64,000 nt of DNA from IMG/VR virus record IMGVR_UViG_3300030012_003189, positions 26,964-90,963 of that record; one strand, given 5' to 3'. The notes below the pieces were generated by a model. It saw only the letters and a list, made by a program, of their open reading frames with translations. It did no database searches and was not told where the DNA came from. Source of the stretch: a virus. A program made the position numbers and the translations under genes. Below, piece after piece: positions 9,075-17,327 of this stretch (the first letter of the stretch is position 1; each line of letters opens with the position of its first letter).

Positions 9075-9706
9075 TTTCCTGTTCCATAATGTGGATATTT
9101 TGAATTATATTTGTAATAGATTACATCTTCTGGTATTTCTCTCTGCTTATTACCCCATGTATCTAATGTAGGTGTGTTAGTACTTACACCATTATCTTCA
9201 ACTATAAAATAAAGTGGTAAATCATAATTTCTAGCATACTTATGAACTTCATAAAAGATACCTGTTTCAAAAGTCATATCCCCTATAAAGCACCAAATTT
9301 TATTTTTACTATTTTGCATCTTCGCTGCTTTAGCAACACCCAATGCTATTGGTAATATACCAGTTACAATTGCTGAAGAGTAGAATTTAGAATCTTTATC
9401 TATTATTGTAATAGATTTTCCATCTAAAATTTTTTCTTTTAGTGTAGATGGGTCTACTCCATGTAATAAAGCATGATAATGAGACCTCCAAGTTGAAAAT
9501 ACCCAATCATCAACTCCTATTTTATTAAATACTTTTATCAATTGCTTCTCATTACCATGAGATAAATGAATAGGTCCTCTGATTTCTCCATTCTCCCAAT
9601 GTTTTATAATATCATCTTCAAAATCAATTAAATCTTGCTCAGACCAATTACCATCAACCCATCTATCTTCGTGATAATCTAAATTAAGAATTTTTTCCAT
9701 TTGCAT
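9059..9706 (-). CDS. Thiamine-diphosphate enzyme, E1-alpha-type cofactor-binding subunit
   Basis: This 215-residue protein matches E1-alpha of 2-oxo acid dehydrogenases or the PP domain of transketolases: RGPIHLSHGNE near the N terminus, STWRSHYHALLHGV, GILPIALGVAKAAK, and the thiamine-diphosphate motif GDMTFETG followed about 30 residues later by EDNGVSTNTP (GDx...N). Normal E1-alpha is about 330-360 residues, so this is a minimal version. The E1-beta-like partner (3617-4165) is 5 kb downstream in the same operon. A second Met lies two codons in (9700). It probably builds an unusual sugar or keto-acid side chain; the substrate is unknown. Confidence 0.8.
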   Translation of the reverse strand: MQMEKILNLDYHEDRWVDGNWSEQDLIDFEDDIIKHWENGEIRGPIHLSHGNEKQLIKVFNKIGVDDWVFSTWRSHYHALLHGVDPSTLKEKILDGKSITIIDKDSKFYSSAIVTGILPIALGVAKAAKMQNSKNKIWCFIGDMTFETGIFYEVHKYARNYDLPLYFIVEDNGVSTNTPTLDTWGNKQREIPEDVIYYKYNSKYPHYGTGKWVVF

Positions 9707-10289
9707 CTCTTTTTGAAATTATCGGATTAGTACAAGGCCACTCTATATTGAACTTCTTACTATTCCATTTTATTGTTTTTTGCTTATCTACATCTACAAA
9801 CTCACCATCATATGCTAATTTGTAAGAGAATATAGAGTTTTTTTCCATTACATAGTGTCCATTAGCAAAACCTGGTGGTATTAGTACCTGCGTTTGTGTG
9901 GATGGTGATAAAATGTAAGTTTCCCAACTACCATATTGTGGATTTTTAGTTGTATTACCATCTCTTACATCCAAAACTACCAAATATATCTTACCATGTA
10001 AACAAGACACCATTTTCCAAGTCTTATCATCCCAATGTAAACCTCTTAGTACACCTTCTTCTGATTTTGAGTACCTATCATGTTTAAATTTGACTCCTTT
10101 TTCTCTTTCCTCTACAGGAATCAACCTATCATAGTAATCTGAATGATATGTGGTGGATATTTCACCTCTATGTTCGTGATAAACCGATGGTTGTATGATT
10201 TTTAGTCCACCAGTCAAAACTTCTGATGAATAAATGTGGAAATCGTTCCAGCTTCTTTCTTTATAATATATACTACGTCCTATTGCCAT
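9684..10289 (-). CDS. RmlC-like dTDP-4-keto-sugar 3,5-epimerase
   Basis: This 201-residue cupin follows the RmlC pattern closely: FKHDRYSKSEEGVLRGLHW with the catalytic His region, LHGKIYLVVLDVRDGN, PPGFANGHYVM and a C-terminal IKWNSKKFNIEWP. RmlC inverts C3 and C5 of dTDP-4-keto-6-deoxyglucose; relatives epimerise one centre only. In this phage a dTDP-glucose 4,6-dehydratase (27065-27946) could provide the substrate. The gene overlaps the E1-alpha-like start by 23 bases and the next SDR end by 17. Whether it is a 3,5- or a single-site epimerase cannot be told from reading alone. Confidence 0.8.
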   Translation of the reverse strand: MAIGRSIYYKERSWNDFHIYSSEVLTGGLKIIQPSVYHEHRGEISTTYHSDYYDRLIPVEEREKGVKFKHDRYSKSEEGVLRGLHWDDKTWKMVSCLHGKIYLVVLDVRDGNTTKNPQYGSWETYILSPSTQTQVLIPPGFANGHYVMEKNSIFSYKLAYDGEFVDVDKQKTIKWNSKKFNIEWPCTNPIISKRDANGKNS

Positions 10290-11253
10290 AACCTAAAGGG
10301 AATCCGTTCCTATATTTTGAACTCAAATCTGAAATTAGTACTGAGTAAGCTTTTATTAACTCAACTATACCATCTTCTAACTCATATATTGGTCTCCATC
10401 CAGTATTTTCTAACTTTTCATTACTAACTGTATAGTTTCTTTTATCTGGGTCTTTATAATAATCAGAATATGTGATTGCAAAATCAGGAACATATGTTTT
10501 TATAAGTTCTACTAATTGCTCTTTTGATAAATTAGCTTCTGATAACCCCACATTGAAGGTTTCTCCACTATATTTACCATATCTTTCTAACATAAACATA
10601 AAAGTGTGTGATACATCTCTAATGTGTATGTAATTTCTTACGAAATCTTTTTCAAAAATGGTGATGTACTTATCAGTCAGTGCTTTATACACAAATTCAT
10701 TTACCAATAAGTCCATCCTCATTCTCATCGATGAACCAAAGACCGTTGCCAGTCTTAAAGATATACCACCAACACTCAAAACTTCCTTTTCAGCGTTTAC
10801 TTTGGTAATCCCATAATGAGATATCGGGTTTAGTGGGCTATCTTCGGTACAAATACCGCTCTCTCCTATTCCATAACCACTATTTGTGTTAGGATAGATA
10901 ATTTTTTTATCCGTATCCTTAATTAGTTCACAAATGTATCTCACATGTTCATAGTTCACCGCAGTTGCGAGCTCTTTATCCCTTTCACAAGCAGGAAATC
11001 CAACGATTGCTGCTAGTGGAATGATAATATCAGCTTCTTCAACGTACTTTTTTAATAATTTTTTATCTCTAACATCACCATATACAAACTCAAAGTTCTT
11101 TTGATGTGAAAAATTCATCGATGATGTTTGATTATACATTAAATTATCATAAATAACAAGCTTTTCAACCATCCCTCTACTGAAAAACGATTGTGTAATT
11201 ACTGAACCTAAGTATCCAGCTCCACCTGTTATTAAGATTTTATCATATTTCAT
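10273..11253 (-). CDS. NAD-dependent sugar epimerase/dehydratase (extended SDR)
   Basis: This 326-residue extended SDR has the Rossmann motif ITGGAGYLGS, a VYGDVRD segment, IYPNTNSGYG and the canonical catalytic YGITK (Tyr-x3-Lys) at about residue 148. The later FVRNYIHIRDVS and FNVGLSEANLSKEQLVELI are family-typical. The substrate is a nucleotide-linked hexose. Unlike the two SDRs at 5958-7912 its active-site spacing is normal. It overlaps the downstream RmlC-like gene, which suggests that the two act in one pathway converting a 4-keto sugar to a final deoxysugar. Confidence 0.85.
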   Translation of the reverse strand: MKYDKILITGGAGYLGSVITQSFFSRGMVEKLVIYDNLMYNQTSSMNFSHQKNFEFVYGDVRDKKLLKKYVEEADIIIPLAAIVGFPACERDKELATAVNYEHVRYICELIKDTDKKIIYPNTNSGYGIGESGICTEDSPLNPISHYGITKVNAEKEVLSVGGISLRLATVFGSSMRMRMDLLVNEFVYKALTDKYITIFEKDFVRNYIHIRDVSHTFMFMLERYGKYSGETFNVGLSEANLSKEQLVELIKTYVPDFAITYSDYYKDPDKRNYTVSNEKLENTGWRPIYELEDGIVELIKAYSVLISDLSSKYRNGFPLGYGNRT

Positions 11254-11623
11254 ATTTTAATTGTTTTAAAATTTCATATTCTTCTGATGTTAGTTTTATA
11301 TTGTTTGGATTCTCTAAAATAAATTCAATATTTCCATTTTCTATCGAATCTCTTAACAAACTTATCGTACTATCTGCTAAGTTAGATAGTCTACAATCTT
11401 TATCAATTACAATTTTAAATACACATTCACTAAGGTGAAACTTAGAAAAGTCCCTCATTGTAGTTTTTTTACAATCTGTAGTATCAATATGTTCTTTTGT
11501 AAATGTATTCTCATCATAATTTACAATCATACTGTTTGCAAATAAAGTTTTTAGTTTTGTTTTATCAAAACCATTCTTAACGTATCCATCAGGACACAAT
11601 ATTTCAAATAAATGTTTTTTCAT
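11243..11623 (-). CDS. Hypothetical protein, 126 aa
   Basis: This is a 126-residue acidic/basic mixed protein with no signal peptide or membrane segment. It contains four Cys (CPDGY, DCKK, SECVF, DCRL) spread along the chain and no recognisable catalytic motif. Its start overlaps the LamG-like gene upstream by 20 bases and its end overlaps the SDR start by 11 bases, so it is clearly part of the glycan operon. I do not recognise the family. Confidence 0.7.
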   Translation of the reverse strand: MKKHLFEILCPDGYVKNGFDKTKLKTLFANSMIVNYDENTFTKEHIDTTDCKKTTMRDFSKFHLSECVFKIVIDKDCRLSNLADSTISLLRDSIENGNIEFILENPNNIKLTSEEYEILKQLKYEI

Positions 11624-12380
11624 CTCCTAAAATATTTACATCTAATGTTCTCCAAGGCTCAACATCATATATTTTTTTAATTAATCCAATGTTTATTTCT
11701 AAATTAAAACAATTTCCACTATTATCGTATGCCTTATACTTTGTTAATTCATTTGTGTTTATCAAAAATATGGAATTTGCTAAAGGTTTTACAAGATTTC
11801 TTTTTACATCTTTATTTCTTTCTAAAAAATCTTCAATTCTTTGAAATGTATAAAGTTTATCAAATAATCCAGCTCTCCACAATGTATATTGGCAAATAGC
11901 TTTGTGTTCATCTGTTAAATCATGTTCATAGTTTGCTATTCCAAAGTTAAATGGGGTATCGCTATAATCATGCAACCCACCAATATAGTCTATTTCTTTG
12001 GAAAATGTTTTATCATCATCTAAACAAGTTAATTTTGCTTTAAATCTTTTTGATATTGAATCATGACTTATAATCATAACATATCTTTTATATAAGTTTT
12101 CTTTACCAACATAAAATGATATATCATTAAAATTAGATTTACCATCAATCACATCCCAAAAATCCCAAGTGAACATATTTCTATTTTTAGCAAATACACC
12201 CATATGTTTACCTGGTCTACAAAAAATACAATGAGTATCTCCTGTATTTATTTCATCCATTTGAAATTCTACATAAAAAGTAAAATCTTTTTGTGTAGAT
12301 TCCCAAACATTTGTATCAGTAAATCTATAACTATTATTATTTGTAATGAACCAAGGTCTTTTGTGTAATATCTTTAACAT
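11604..12380 (-). CDS. Concanavalin A-like (LamG-type) lectin domain protein
   Basis: This 258-residue protein reads as a single beta-rich domain: FTFYVEFQMDEI, HMGVFAKNRNM, YKRYVMIISHDSISKRFKAK, PFNFGIANYE and CQYTLWRAGLFDKLYT. The succession of strands and the closing (x)xLWxxxL(x)D-type segment resemble LamG/Laminin_G_3 folds, which bind carbohydrates. No signal peptide is visible. LamG-type domains are also inserted in two glycosyltransferases of the same operon (13809-15251 and 15882-17327), so a carbohydrate-binding role linked to these enzymes is plausible. The assignment is by pattern and remains moderate. Confidence 0.5.
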   Translation of the reverse strand: MLKILHKRPWFITNNNSYRFTDTNVWESTQKDFTFYVEFQMDEINTGDTHCIFCRPGKHMGVFAKNRNMFTWDFWDVIDGKSNFNDISFYVGKENLYKRYVMIISHDSISKRFKAKLTCLDDDKTFSKEIDYIGGLHDYSDTPFNFGIANYEHDLTDEHKAICQYTLWRAGLFDKLYTFQRIEDFLERNKDVKRNLVKPLANSIFLINTNELTKYKAYDNSGNCFNLEINIGLIKKIYDVEPWRTLDVNILGDEKTFI

Positions 12381-13795
12381 AGTGATTTACATTTATGGTA
12401 AAAATCTTCCAATTCAGGAAAAGTTTCTAAAAAGTTTGTATTTCTTCTCATATCATGAGCATTAAAATATCTATAAAAATTTTGCATTGACATTTTAAGA
12501 TGCTTAGGGTCTACATCAGCGTTCATCCAATCATATATCCTTTTTACTTTTTGTATCTCTATATCTGAGTATCCAATGTAGTTATGGTCAAAAATTGGAA
12601 CTCCTTGAAAGAACATAAGTTTGGATTGTTCTAATACAGTATCTTTCCATTTTTTATCTTGTAGTAATTGTACACTTTGATGCCAAGGATATCTTAGGTA
12701 TGATGAATCTAAAAATACAGCTGATGCCCAATATCTATCTGATGTTCCATACTCTTGTTTTAAATCATAAATACCATCTATAAGTTTTATATAATTTGGA
12801 ACAGAAAGAAGTCCGTATGTTCCCATTACCGTAATATTAACTCTTGGACACTTAGTAAGAATTTTATTTAAATTATCCCAAAATCTATTAAATTCTAAAC
12901 CAGTCCTTATGTACTCAGCTTGTTTACCCCAAGTATCAACTGATGTAAATATGATAAATTCTTTAACTCTATCTTCATCAGAAATTTTATTTATTTTATC
13001 GATAAATCTATCAACCAATTTATCATCAATACCTAAATTAGAATTTATTGCTAATTGTAAGTTTTTATTTGGGTTTGGTTCTTCTATTATATAATCTAAT
13101 ACTTTCCATGTATCTTTTGATAGTAATGGTTCACCACCAGTAATTCTAAATGTATGTAAATCTCTATATAAATCTGGCCACCATTTCCAAAATGCTTCTA
13201 CATATGGATTATGTTCAGTTTGTTTTTGAGGCCACTTATCTTCATCAATATGTCTTTGTTTAGAATTAAAATCATCTGAGGTTGGATAACCTCCAAACTT
13301 TTCAACTTCTTGTTGCCAAGTTGTTGAATATGCAGGTCCACAATAAGAACATTTAAAATTACAAGTGTGAGAGAATGCTACCTCTACATATTTTGGATTA
13401 TAATCAGCTCTCCAGTCTGATGTTGCTATTTCATCCATATGAGGTAAAGACCAACTTTCATTTGATTTAAAAACTCTATCTGAAAATTGATTTGAATTAT
13501 CTTCTACATTCCAACAATAATCGCACTCTTTAGGTCTTTTACCTTCAAGCATTTCTTTCCTTCTTCTTTTCTTAAATGAAGTATTGTGAAGTGCGGATGG
13601 ATTTCTTTGAATCTCCCTTACAGGTATTTTATGTGTTTTAGGATGGTGGCACGAATGTGTATGACCAGTTTGCATTTGTATTGTAACCTGTGTCCATTTT
13701 GCTAAACAAAATCCACATCCAACTTTATCTAATTTGTTTTTTGTGGATACGAAATGTTTATTTTCGTGATGATTCCAATTATTATCTGTTGACAT
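12374..13795 (-). CDS. Twitch-type radical SAM protein
   Basis: This 473-residue protein contains CNFKCSYC (Cx3Cx2C) near residues 145-152, the radical SAM cluster motif, followed by TFRITGGEPLLSKDTW, the GGEP motif that binds the SAM amino group. Before the barrel sit further Cys groups (GCGFCLAKW, SCHHP, CDYCWN), likely ligands of an auxiliary cluster. The architecture is widespread in marine T4-like phages and bacteria and is generally annotated as twitch-domain radical SAM. The substrate is unknown; a peptide or a sugar is possible. It overlaps the LamG-like gene by 7 bases. Confidence 0.8.
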   Translation of the reverse strand: MSTDNNWNHHENKHFVSTKNKLDKVGCGFCLAKWTQVTIQMQTGHTHSCHHPKTHKIPVREIQRNPSALHNTSFKKRRRKEMLEGKRPKECDYCWNVEDNSNQFSDRVFKSNESWSLPHMDEIATSDWRADYNPKYVEVAFSHTCNFKCSYCGPAYSTTWQQEVEKFGGYPTSDDFNSKQRHIDEDKWPQKQTEHNPYVEAFWKWWPDLYRDLHTFRITGGEPLLSKDTWKVLDYIIEEPNPNKNLQLAINSNLGIDDKLVDRFIDKINKISDEDRVKEFIIFTSVDTWGKQAEYIRTGLEFNRFWDNLNKILTKCPRVNITVMGTYGLLSVPNYIKLIDGIYDLKQEYGTSDRYWASAVFLDSSYLRYPWHQSVQLLQDKKWKDTVLEQSKLMFFQGVPIFDHNYIGYSDIEIQKVKRIYDWMNADVDPKHLKMSMQNFYRYFNAHDMRRNTNFLETFPELEDFYHKCKSLC

Positions 13796-13808
13796 ATATT
13801 AATACATA

Positions 13809-15251
13809 TTAAAACTTTACATTTATCATTTTTGCTTTAGGGTTGATTTCCTCTATACTAACCAACTCATATTTTAGCTGCTTGATACCATCAGATTTGT
13901 AATCCCACTTACCTTGCTGCATTTCCAAAACATATCTTCTTTCATTTCTTGCTGTAGTTTCTCCTTTAGCCCACCTATCTTGTCCTTTATTATCTGATAT
14001 CAATCCTTCATCTTTATGGTGTAGACAAAACATTCTCCCCTTTCTTCGATGTGGAATTGGTGGTTGTGATAATTTGATTATTTCTTCTCCAGTAGTTATT
14101 GTTTCCACTTCACCATCATAACTATTACCACTAATATCCTTTGCTTCACCATTTTCAAATTCATAGTGAAGTTTTAAACCATCGGATGGAATATTATTTG
14201 TTAATTGTTTTATTTCATCATCTTTTAAATTTCTATCCCATAACATTACCTTTGCTATATCACCTTTAAAGAATCTACTAGCATCTCTTTCACCAACAGA
14301 AGTTGTGTGTCCTAACGTGAATGGCATAGAACCATACCTTTTTAACTTACCATCAAAACTAAGTGGTGAATGAGTTCCATGTCCATGTCTTGCATCAGAT
14401 TCCGTACCATTTAGATAAAAATGTATTTTATTGTTTTCAGTATCAATTGATAATGTTATCCAACTCCAATAATTTTCATATCGTTTCATCCATTGATATA
14501 GAGCTTCTTTTTTATGATTCCATAATAGTGATGTATATGCTCTACTGTTATTGTAACTCAATCCCCAATCATATCCTGCTCTCCTAATTATAGGATATTC
14601 ACAAAATCTTCTATCCCAATCACCAACTAACCATATTGGAACTTTTTCTTCTTGTTGATTTGCCTTTACCAATACTGAAACTGTATGAGATTTTGATGTG
14701 AGGTGTGCAATACCTCTATCTACTGGGATTGTTACCTTTGAATTAGTACCATTGAATCTTAAAAAGTTTTGTTTACCAATTTCTACTTCTCTCACATTAG
14801 CATATCCTTCTAAATAACATCTCCAAAACAAATCATCATCTTCCATACCCCAATCCCAATAATCATTTGAATATCCGTTGGTTTTTTCAACTTGTTCTTT
14901 GTTAAAAAGTACTGCTCCACCAAAATATTCCTGATATTTTAGTTCATAGTTCATTTGTGATATATGAGTTGCTATATGAATAGGTGTTTTTTCAGGAAAA
15001 GAATAATCAGTTCCTTCTTCTGGTATCATATCGATATCGTGCCAAACGATATAATCACAACCATCTTCGAATGCATGTTTTGCAGCTACATTTTTTGTTG
15101 CTCCTCTATTAAATAACTTATCATCTACTTGATGAGCAAAGTACATACAATAATCTATACCTTTAGACTCCAAATATGCTCCGACTTTTGGCACAAACTC
15201 TTTTAAGTGAGCTTCTCTATTTCTATATGGTACACAAACTCCTAATTTCAT
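13809..15251 (-). CDS. GT7 (beta-1,4-galactosyltransferase-type) glycosyltransferase with inserted LamG domain
   Basis: This 480-residue protein has GT7 motifs in order: VPYRNREAHL (residues 7-16), FNRGATKNVA (about 48), HDIDMIP with the metal-binding DxD (about 71), YFGGAVLF, then NGYSNDYWDWGMEDDDLF (about 125-140). The family's C-terminal end also appears, RMFCLHHKDE (about 407) with the metal-ligand His and DGIKQLKYELV (about 452). Between them (about 165-385) is a LamG-type domain: LRFNGTNSKVTIPV, KIHFYLNG, PFTLGHTT and FKGDIAKVMLWDRNL. The lectin thus interrupts the catalytic domain. A paralogue lies at 15882-17327. It is likely cytoplasmic, transferring a hexose to an N-acetylhexosamine-type acceptor. 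Confidence 0.85.
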   Translation of the reverse strand: MKLGVCVPYRNREAHLKEFVPKVGAYLESKGIDYCMYFAHQVDDKLFNRGATKNVAAKHAFEDGCDYIVWHDIDMIPEEGTDYSFPEKTPIHIATHISQMNYELKYQEYFGGAVLFNKEQVEKTNGYSNDYWDWGMEDDDLFWRCYLEGYANVREVEIGKQNFLRFNGTNSKVTIPVDRGIAHLTSKSHTVSVLVKANQQEEKVPIWLVGDWDRRFCEYPIIRRAGYDWGLSYNNSRAYTSLLWNHKKEALYQWMKRYENYWSWITLSIDTENNKIHFYLNGTESDARHGHGTHSPLSFDGKLKRYGSMPFTLGHTTSVGERDASRFFKGDIAKVMLWDRNLKDDEIKQLTNNIPSDGLKLHYEFENGEAKDISGNSYDGEVETITTGEEIIKLSQPPIPHRRKGRMFCLHHKDEGLISDNKGQDRWAKGETTARNERRYVLEMQQGKWDYKSDGIKQLKYELVSIEEINPKAKMINVKF

Positions 15252-15406
15252 TTAGATTCTCTAATATCTACTAATAATTGCATTACTTCTTCTAACTTAT
15301 ATTTTGATTCTTGCCCTTCACACAAATCTTGACAACATATATCCAAATTTCTGTGAATAAATTGTAACTTTTCATCTATCTCATCCCATTTGTTTTCCAA
15401 TCCCAT
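15248..15406 (-). CDS. Small hypothetical protein, 52 aa
   Basis: This 52-residue ORF, ATG at 15404-15406 and TGA at 15248-15250, fills the gap between the cytidylyltransferase and the GT7 gene. Its stop overlaps the GT7 start as ATGA, and its start is two bases after the upstream stop, which strongly suggests that it is translated. The protein is acidic and helical in appearance (LENKWDEIDEKLQF, KLEEVMQLLVDIRE) with a central ICCQDLC cysteine cluster. It may be a small coiled-coil or metal-binding accessory. No family is recognised. Confidence 0.6.
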   Translation of the reverse strand: MGLENKWDEIDEKLQFIHRNLDICCQDLCEGQESKYKLEEVMQLLVDIRESK

Positions 15407-15408
15407 AC

Positions 15409-15885
15409 TTAATCCATTTCTAATTTTCTATCAAAGTGTTTTGCATCTTTTAATACTTGTGGATTTTGTTTGATTGTTTGCATAGAAATCATATCCTTCA
15501 TCTTAGTTGTTGACCAACCATGTGCTCGAGTTGTATAAACAATCTTTGGTGGTAAGTCATCACCAGTAAATGATTTACCAATGTAATCTTCACCTAAGAT
15601 TCTTATATCAGGTTTAAAAAACTCTATTAAACGTCTTAGCTCTTTTTCTGTTTGATATACATAAACTTCATCTATATATCTTATAGCCATCAATGTACGA
15701 TATCTTTCATGTATAGGAATTACAGGTTTATATTTTGATTTTCTATGTTCGGATGGGTCTCTATGTAAAAACACTATGAACTTATCACAATGTTCTTTTG
15801 CTGCTTCGAATGTGTAAATGTAACCCGGATGAATTAAATCAAAATTACCAGCCGTAAATCCTACTATCTGTTTTTGTTTTTTCAT
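15409..15885 (-). CDS. Glycerol-3-phosphate-cytidylyltransferase-like nucleotidyltransferase
   Basis: This 158-residue protein has GFTAGNFDLIHPGYIYTFE, a HxGH-type motif with the last His replaced by Tyr (HPGY), then PIHERYRTLMAIRYIDEV and WSTTKMKD, the expected STT nucleotide-binding segment. This matches TagD/RfaE-type cytidylyltransferases, which make CDP-glycerol or ADP-heptose-like activated sugars. Replacement of the second His of HxGH is unusual and might alter catalysis. It is translationally linked (4-bp overlap) to the second GT7 gene upstream, so it may supply an activated donor for that cluster. Confidence 0.75.
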   Translation of the reverse strand: MKKQKQIVGFTAGNFDLIHPGYIYTFEAAKEHCDKFIVFLHRDPSEHRKSKYKPVIPIHERYRTLMAIRYIDEVYVYQTEKELRRLIEFFKPDIRILGEDYIGKSFTGDDLPPKIVYTTRAHGWSTTKMKDMISMQTIKQNPQVLKDAKHFDRKLEMD

Positions 15886-17327
15886 AATTCTACTGTTATA
15901 TAGTTAACTTTCTGATTTCCATAATCAGTACCAAATGTTAATTTGTTATCACTTATAGTTTTGAATTTTAATGAATCTATTCCATCCCTTCTCCAATTAG
16001 TTTTACCTTTTAGCACTTTATTATAAAATCTAAGTTGGTTTTTACGAGTTTCTGTATAAATCCATTTGTTTTCATAGAATCCATTATCGTCGTGATGTAA
16101 CAATTCAAATTTAGAGTTTCTTCGCCACGGAATTGTTATCTCTTGATAATCTTCAATATGTGGAGTTGATATTCTATTACAATGGTGTATTTTACCATTT
16201 GAACCATTACCAGTAAGTTCAATTAGTTTGTGATATGTAGATGCTTTAGCATCATATGCACATTCTAAACAATGTGGTGTGGTGTATCCATCAAATCCTT
16301 CGGTTACACCAATACCTAAGTTATTATATATGGATTCTACTTGACCCGGCTCTAATGAATGATTCCAAATTGCTACTTGATTTATTAAACCATTAAAAAA
16401 CCTTCTTCCATTTTGTGAGTTTGGACCAGGCCTACCTAAGTAAAAATACTTTTGATTGTGGTATGGTAGCAATCTACCTTCAAATGTAGCTTCATCAATT
16501 AACTCACCATCTTGATATAGTTTTACAAACTTATTATACTGGTCTACAACTACCATAAGTGTAGTTCTTCTTTCTGTACCGATTGTTGATTTTAAACTTA
16601 TACATTCTTTTTTAGATGTAAATGTTTCAAACTTAAATCGTTTAAATGAATTAAATGTAAATCCAGTATCAAAACCAGGTACTGATAAAATAGAATATTC
16701 ATCTACTTCTAAATTTTCACTTAAATCCATTTTGTATGGTTCGCATTCTAACAACATAGTGTAATTATCCAAACCAAATTTCATCGGTATTTTAACTTCA
16801 CTATCATATCCATTGAATTCTAAACCAGCGGTGTTCCAAGTTTTAATTGGTTGGTGTTTTAAATTTAAATCAAAAAAGTTTTCTTTACATCTGAATAGTA
16901 AATCATCATCTTCATATCCCCATCCCCAATATTCATTTGAGTACCCATTTACTTTGTAGTAATCCATTATAGGAAACAAAGTAACTCCTCCGAAATATGA
17001 ATCGAAGATAATTCTTTTTTCTCCTACCTTAGATACAAAGTTTGTAGCAAGGTGAGTTGGTCTGTTTACATATGAATAATCAACATCCATAGGTAACATA
17101 TCCACATCATGCAGAGCTACATAGGTACATTTTAACTTTTTTGCTCTTTCTACACCAATGTTAAGTAACTTACCTCTATTGAAAGGTTTATCATCAGCTT
17201 GCTCTACCACAATAATCTCATATGGTATCTTCTGCTTTTTAAGATGATTTGATATAGAAGGAATAAATTGGTTAAGATGTTCTCTACGATTTCTGTAAGG
17301 AACAACTATACCAATTTTATTTTTCAT
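15882..17327 (-). CDS. GT7 (beta-1,4-galactosyltransferase-type) glycosyltransferase with inserted LamG domain, second copy
   Basis: This 481-residue protein has the same architecture as 13809-15251: VPYRNRREHL (8-17), FNRGKLLNIG (49), HDVDMLP (73), YFGGVTLF, NGYSNEYWGWGYEDDDLLF (about 127-143), then a LamG-type insertion (about 170-385, with LEFNGYDSEVKIPM, VKLYQDGELI, KYFYLGRPG and FNGLINQVAIWNHSL), and the GT7 tail FELLHHDD (about 407) and DGIDSLKF (about 450) ending in VNYITVEL. The tail follows the vertebrate-type pattern DGLNSLxY...ITVDI. Metal-binding Asp and His residues are kept, so it is likely active. Donor and acceptor are unknown. Confidence 0.85.
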   Translation of the reverse strand: MKNKIGIVVPYRNRREHLNQFIPSISNHLKKQKIPYEIIVVEQADDKPFNRGKLLNIGVERAKKLKCTYVALHDVDMLPMDVDYSYVNRPTHLATNFVSKVGEKRIIFDSYFGGVTLFPIMDYYKVNGYSNEYWGWGYEDDDLLFRCKENFFDLNLKHQPIKTWNTAGLEFNGYDSEVKIPMKFGLDNYTMLLECEPYKMDLSENLEVDEYSILSVPGFDTGFTFNSFKRFKFETFTSKKECISLKSTIGTERRTTLMVVVDQYNKFVKLYQDGELIDEATFEGRLLPYHNQKYFYLGRPGPNSQNGRRFFNGLINQVAIWNHSLEPGQVESIYNNLGIGVTEGFDGYTTPHCLECAYDAKASTYHKLIELTGNGSNGKIHHCNRISTPHIEDYQEITIPWRRNSKFELLHHDDNGFYENKWIYTETRKNQLRFYNKVLKGKTNWRRDGIDSLKFKTISDNKLTFGTDYGNQKVNYITVEL

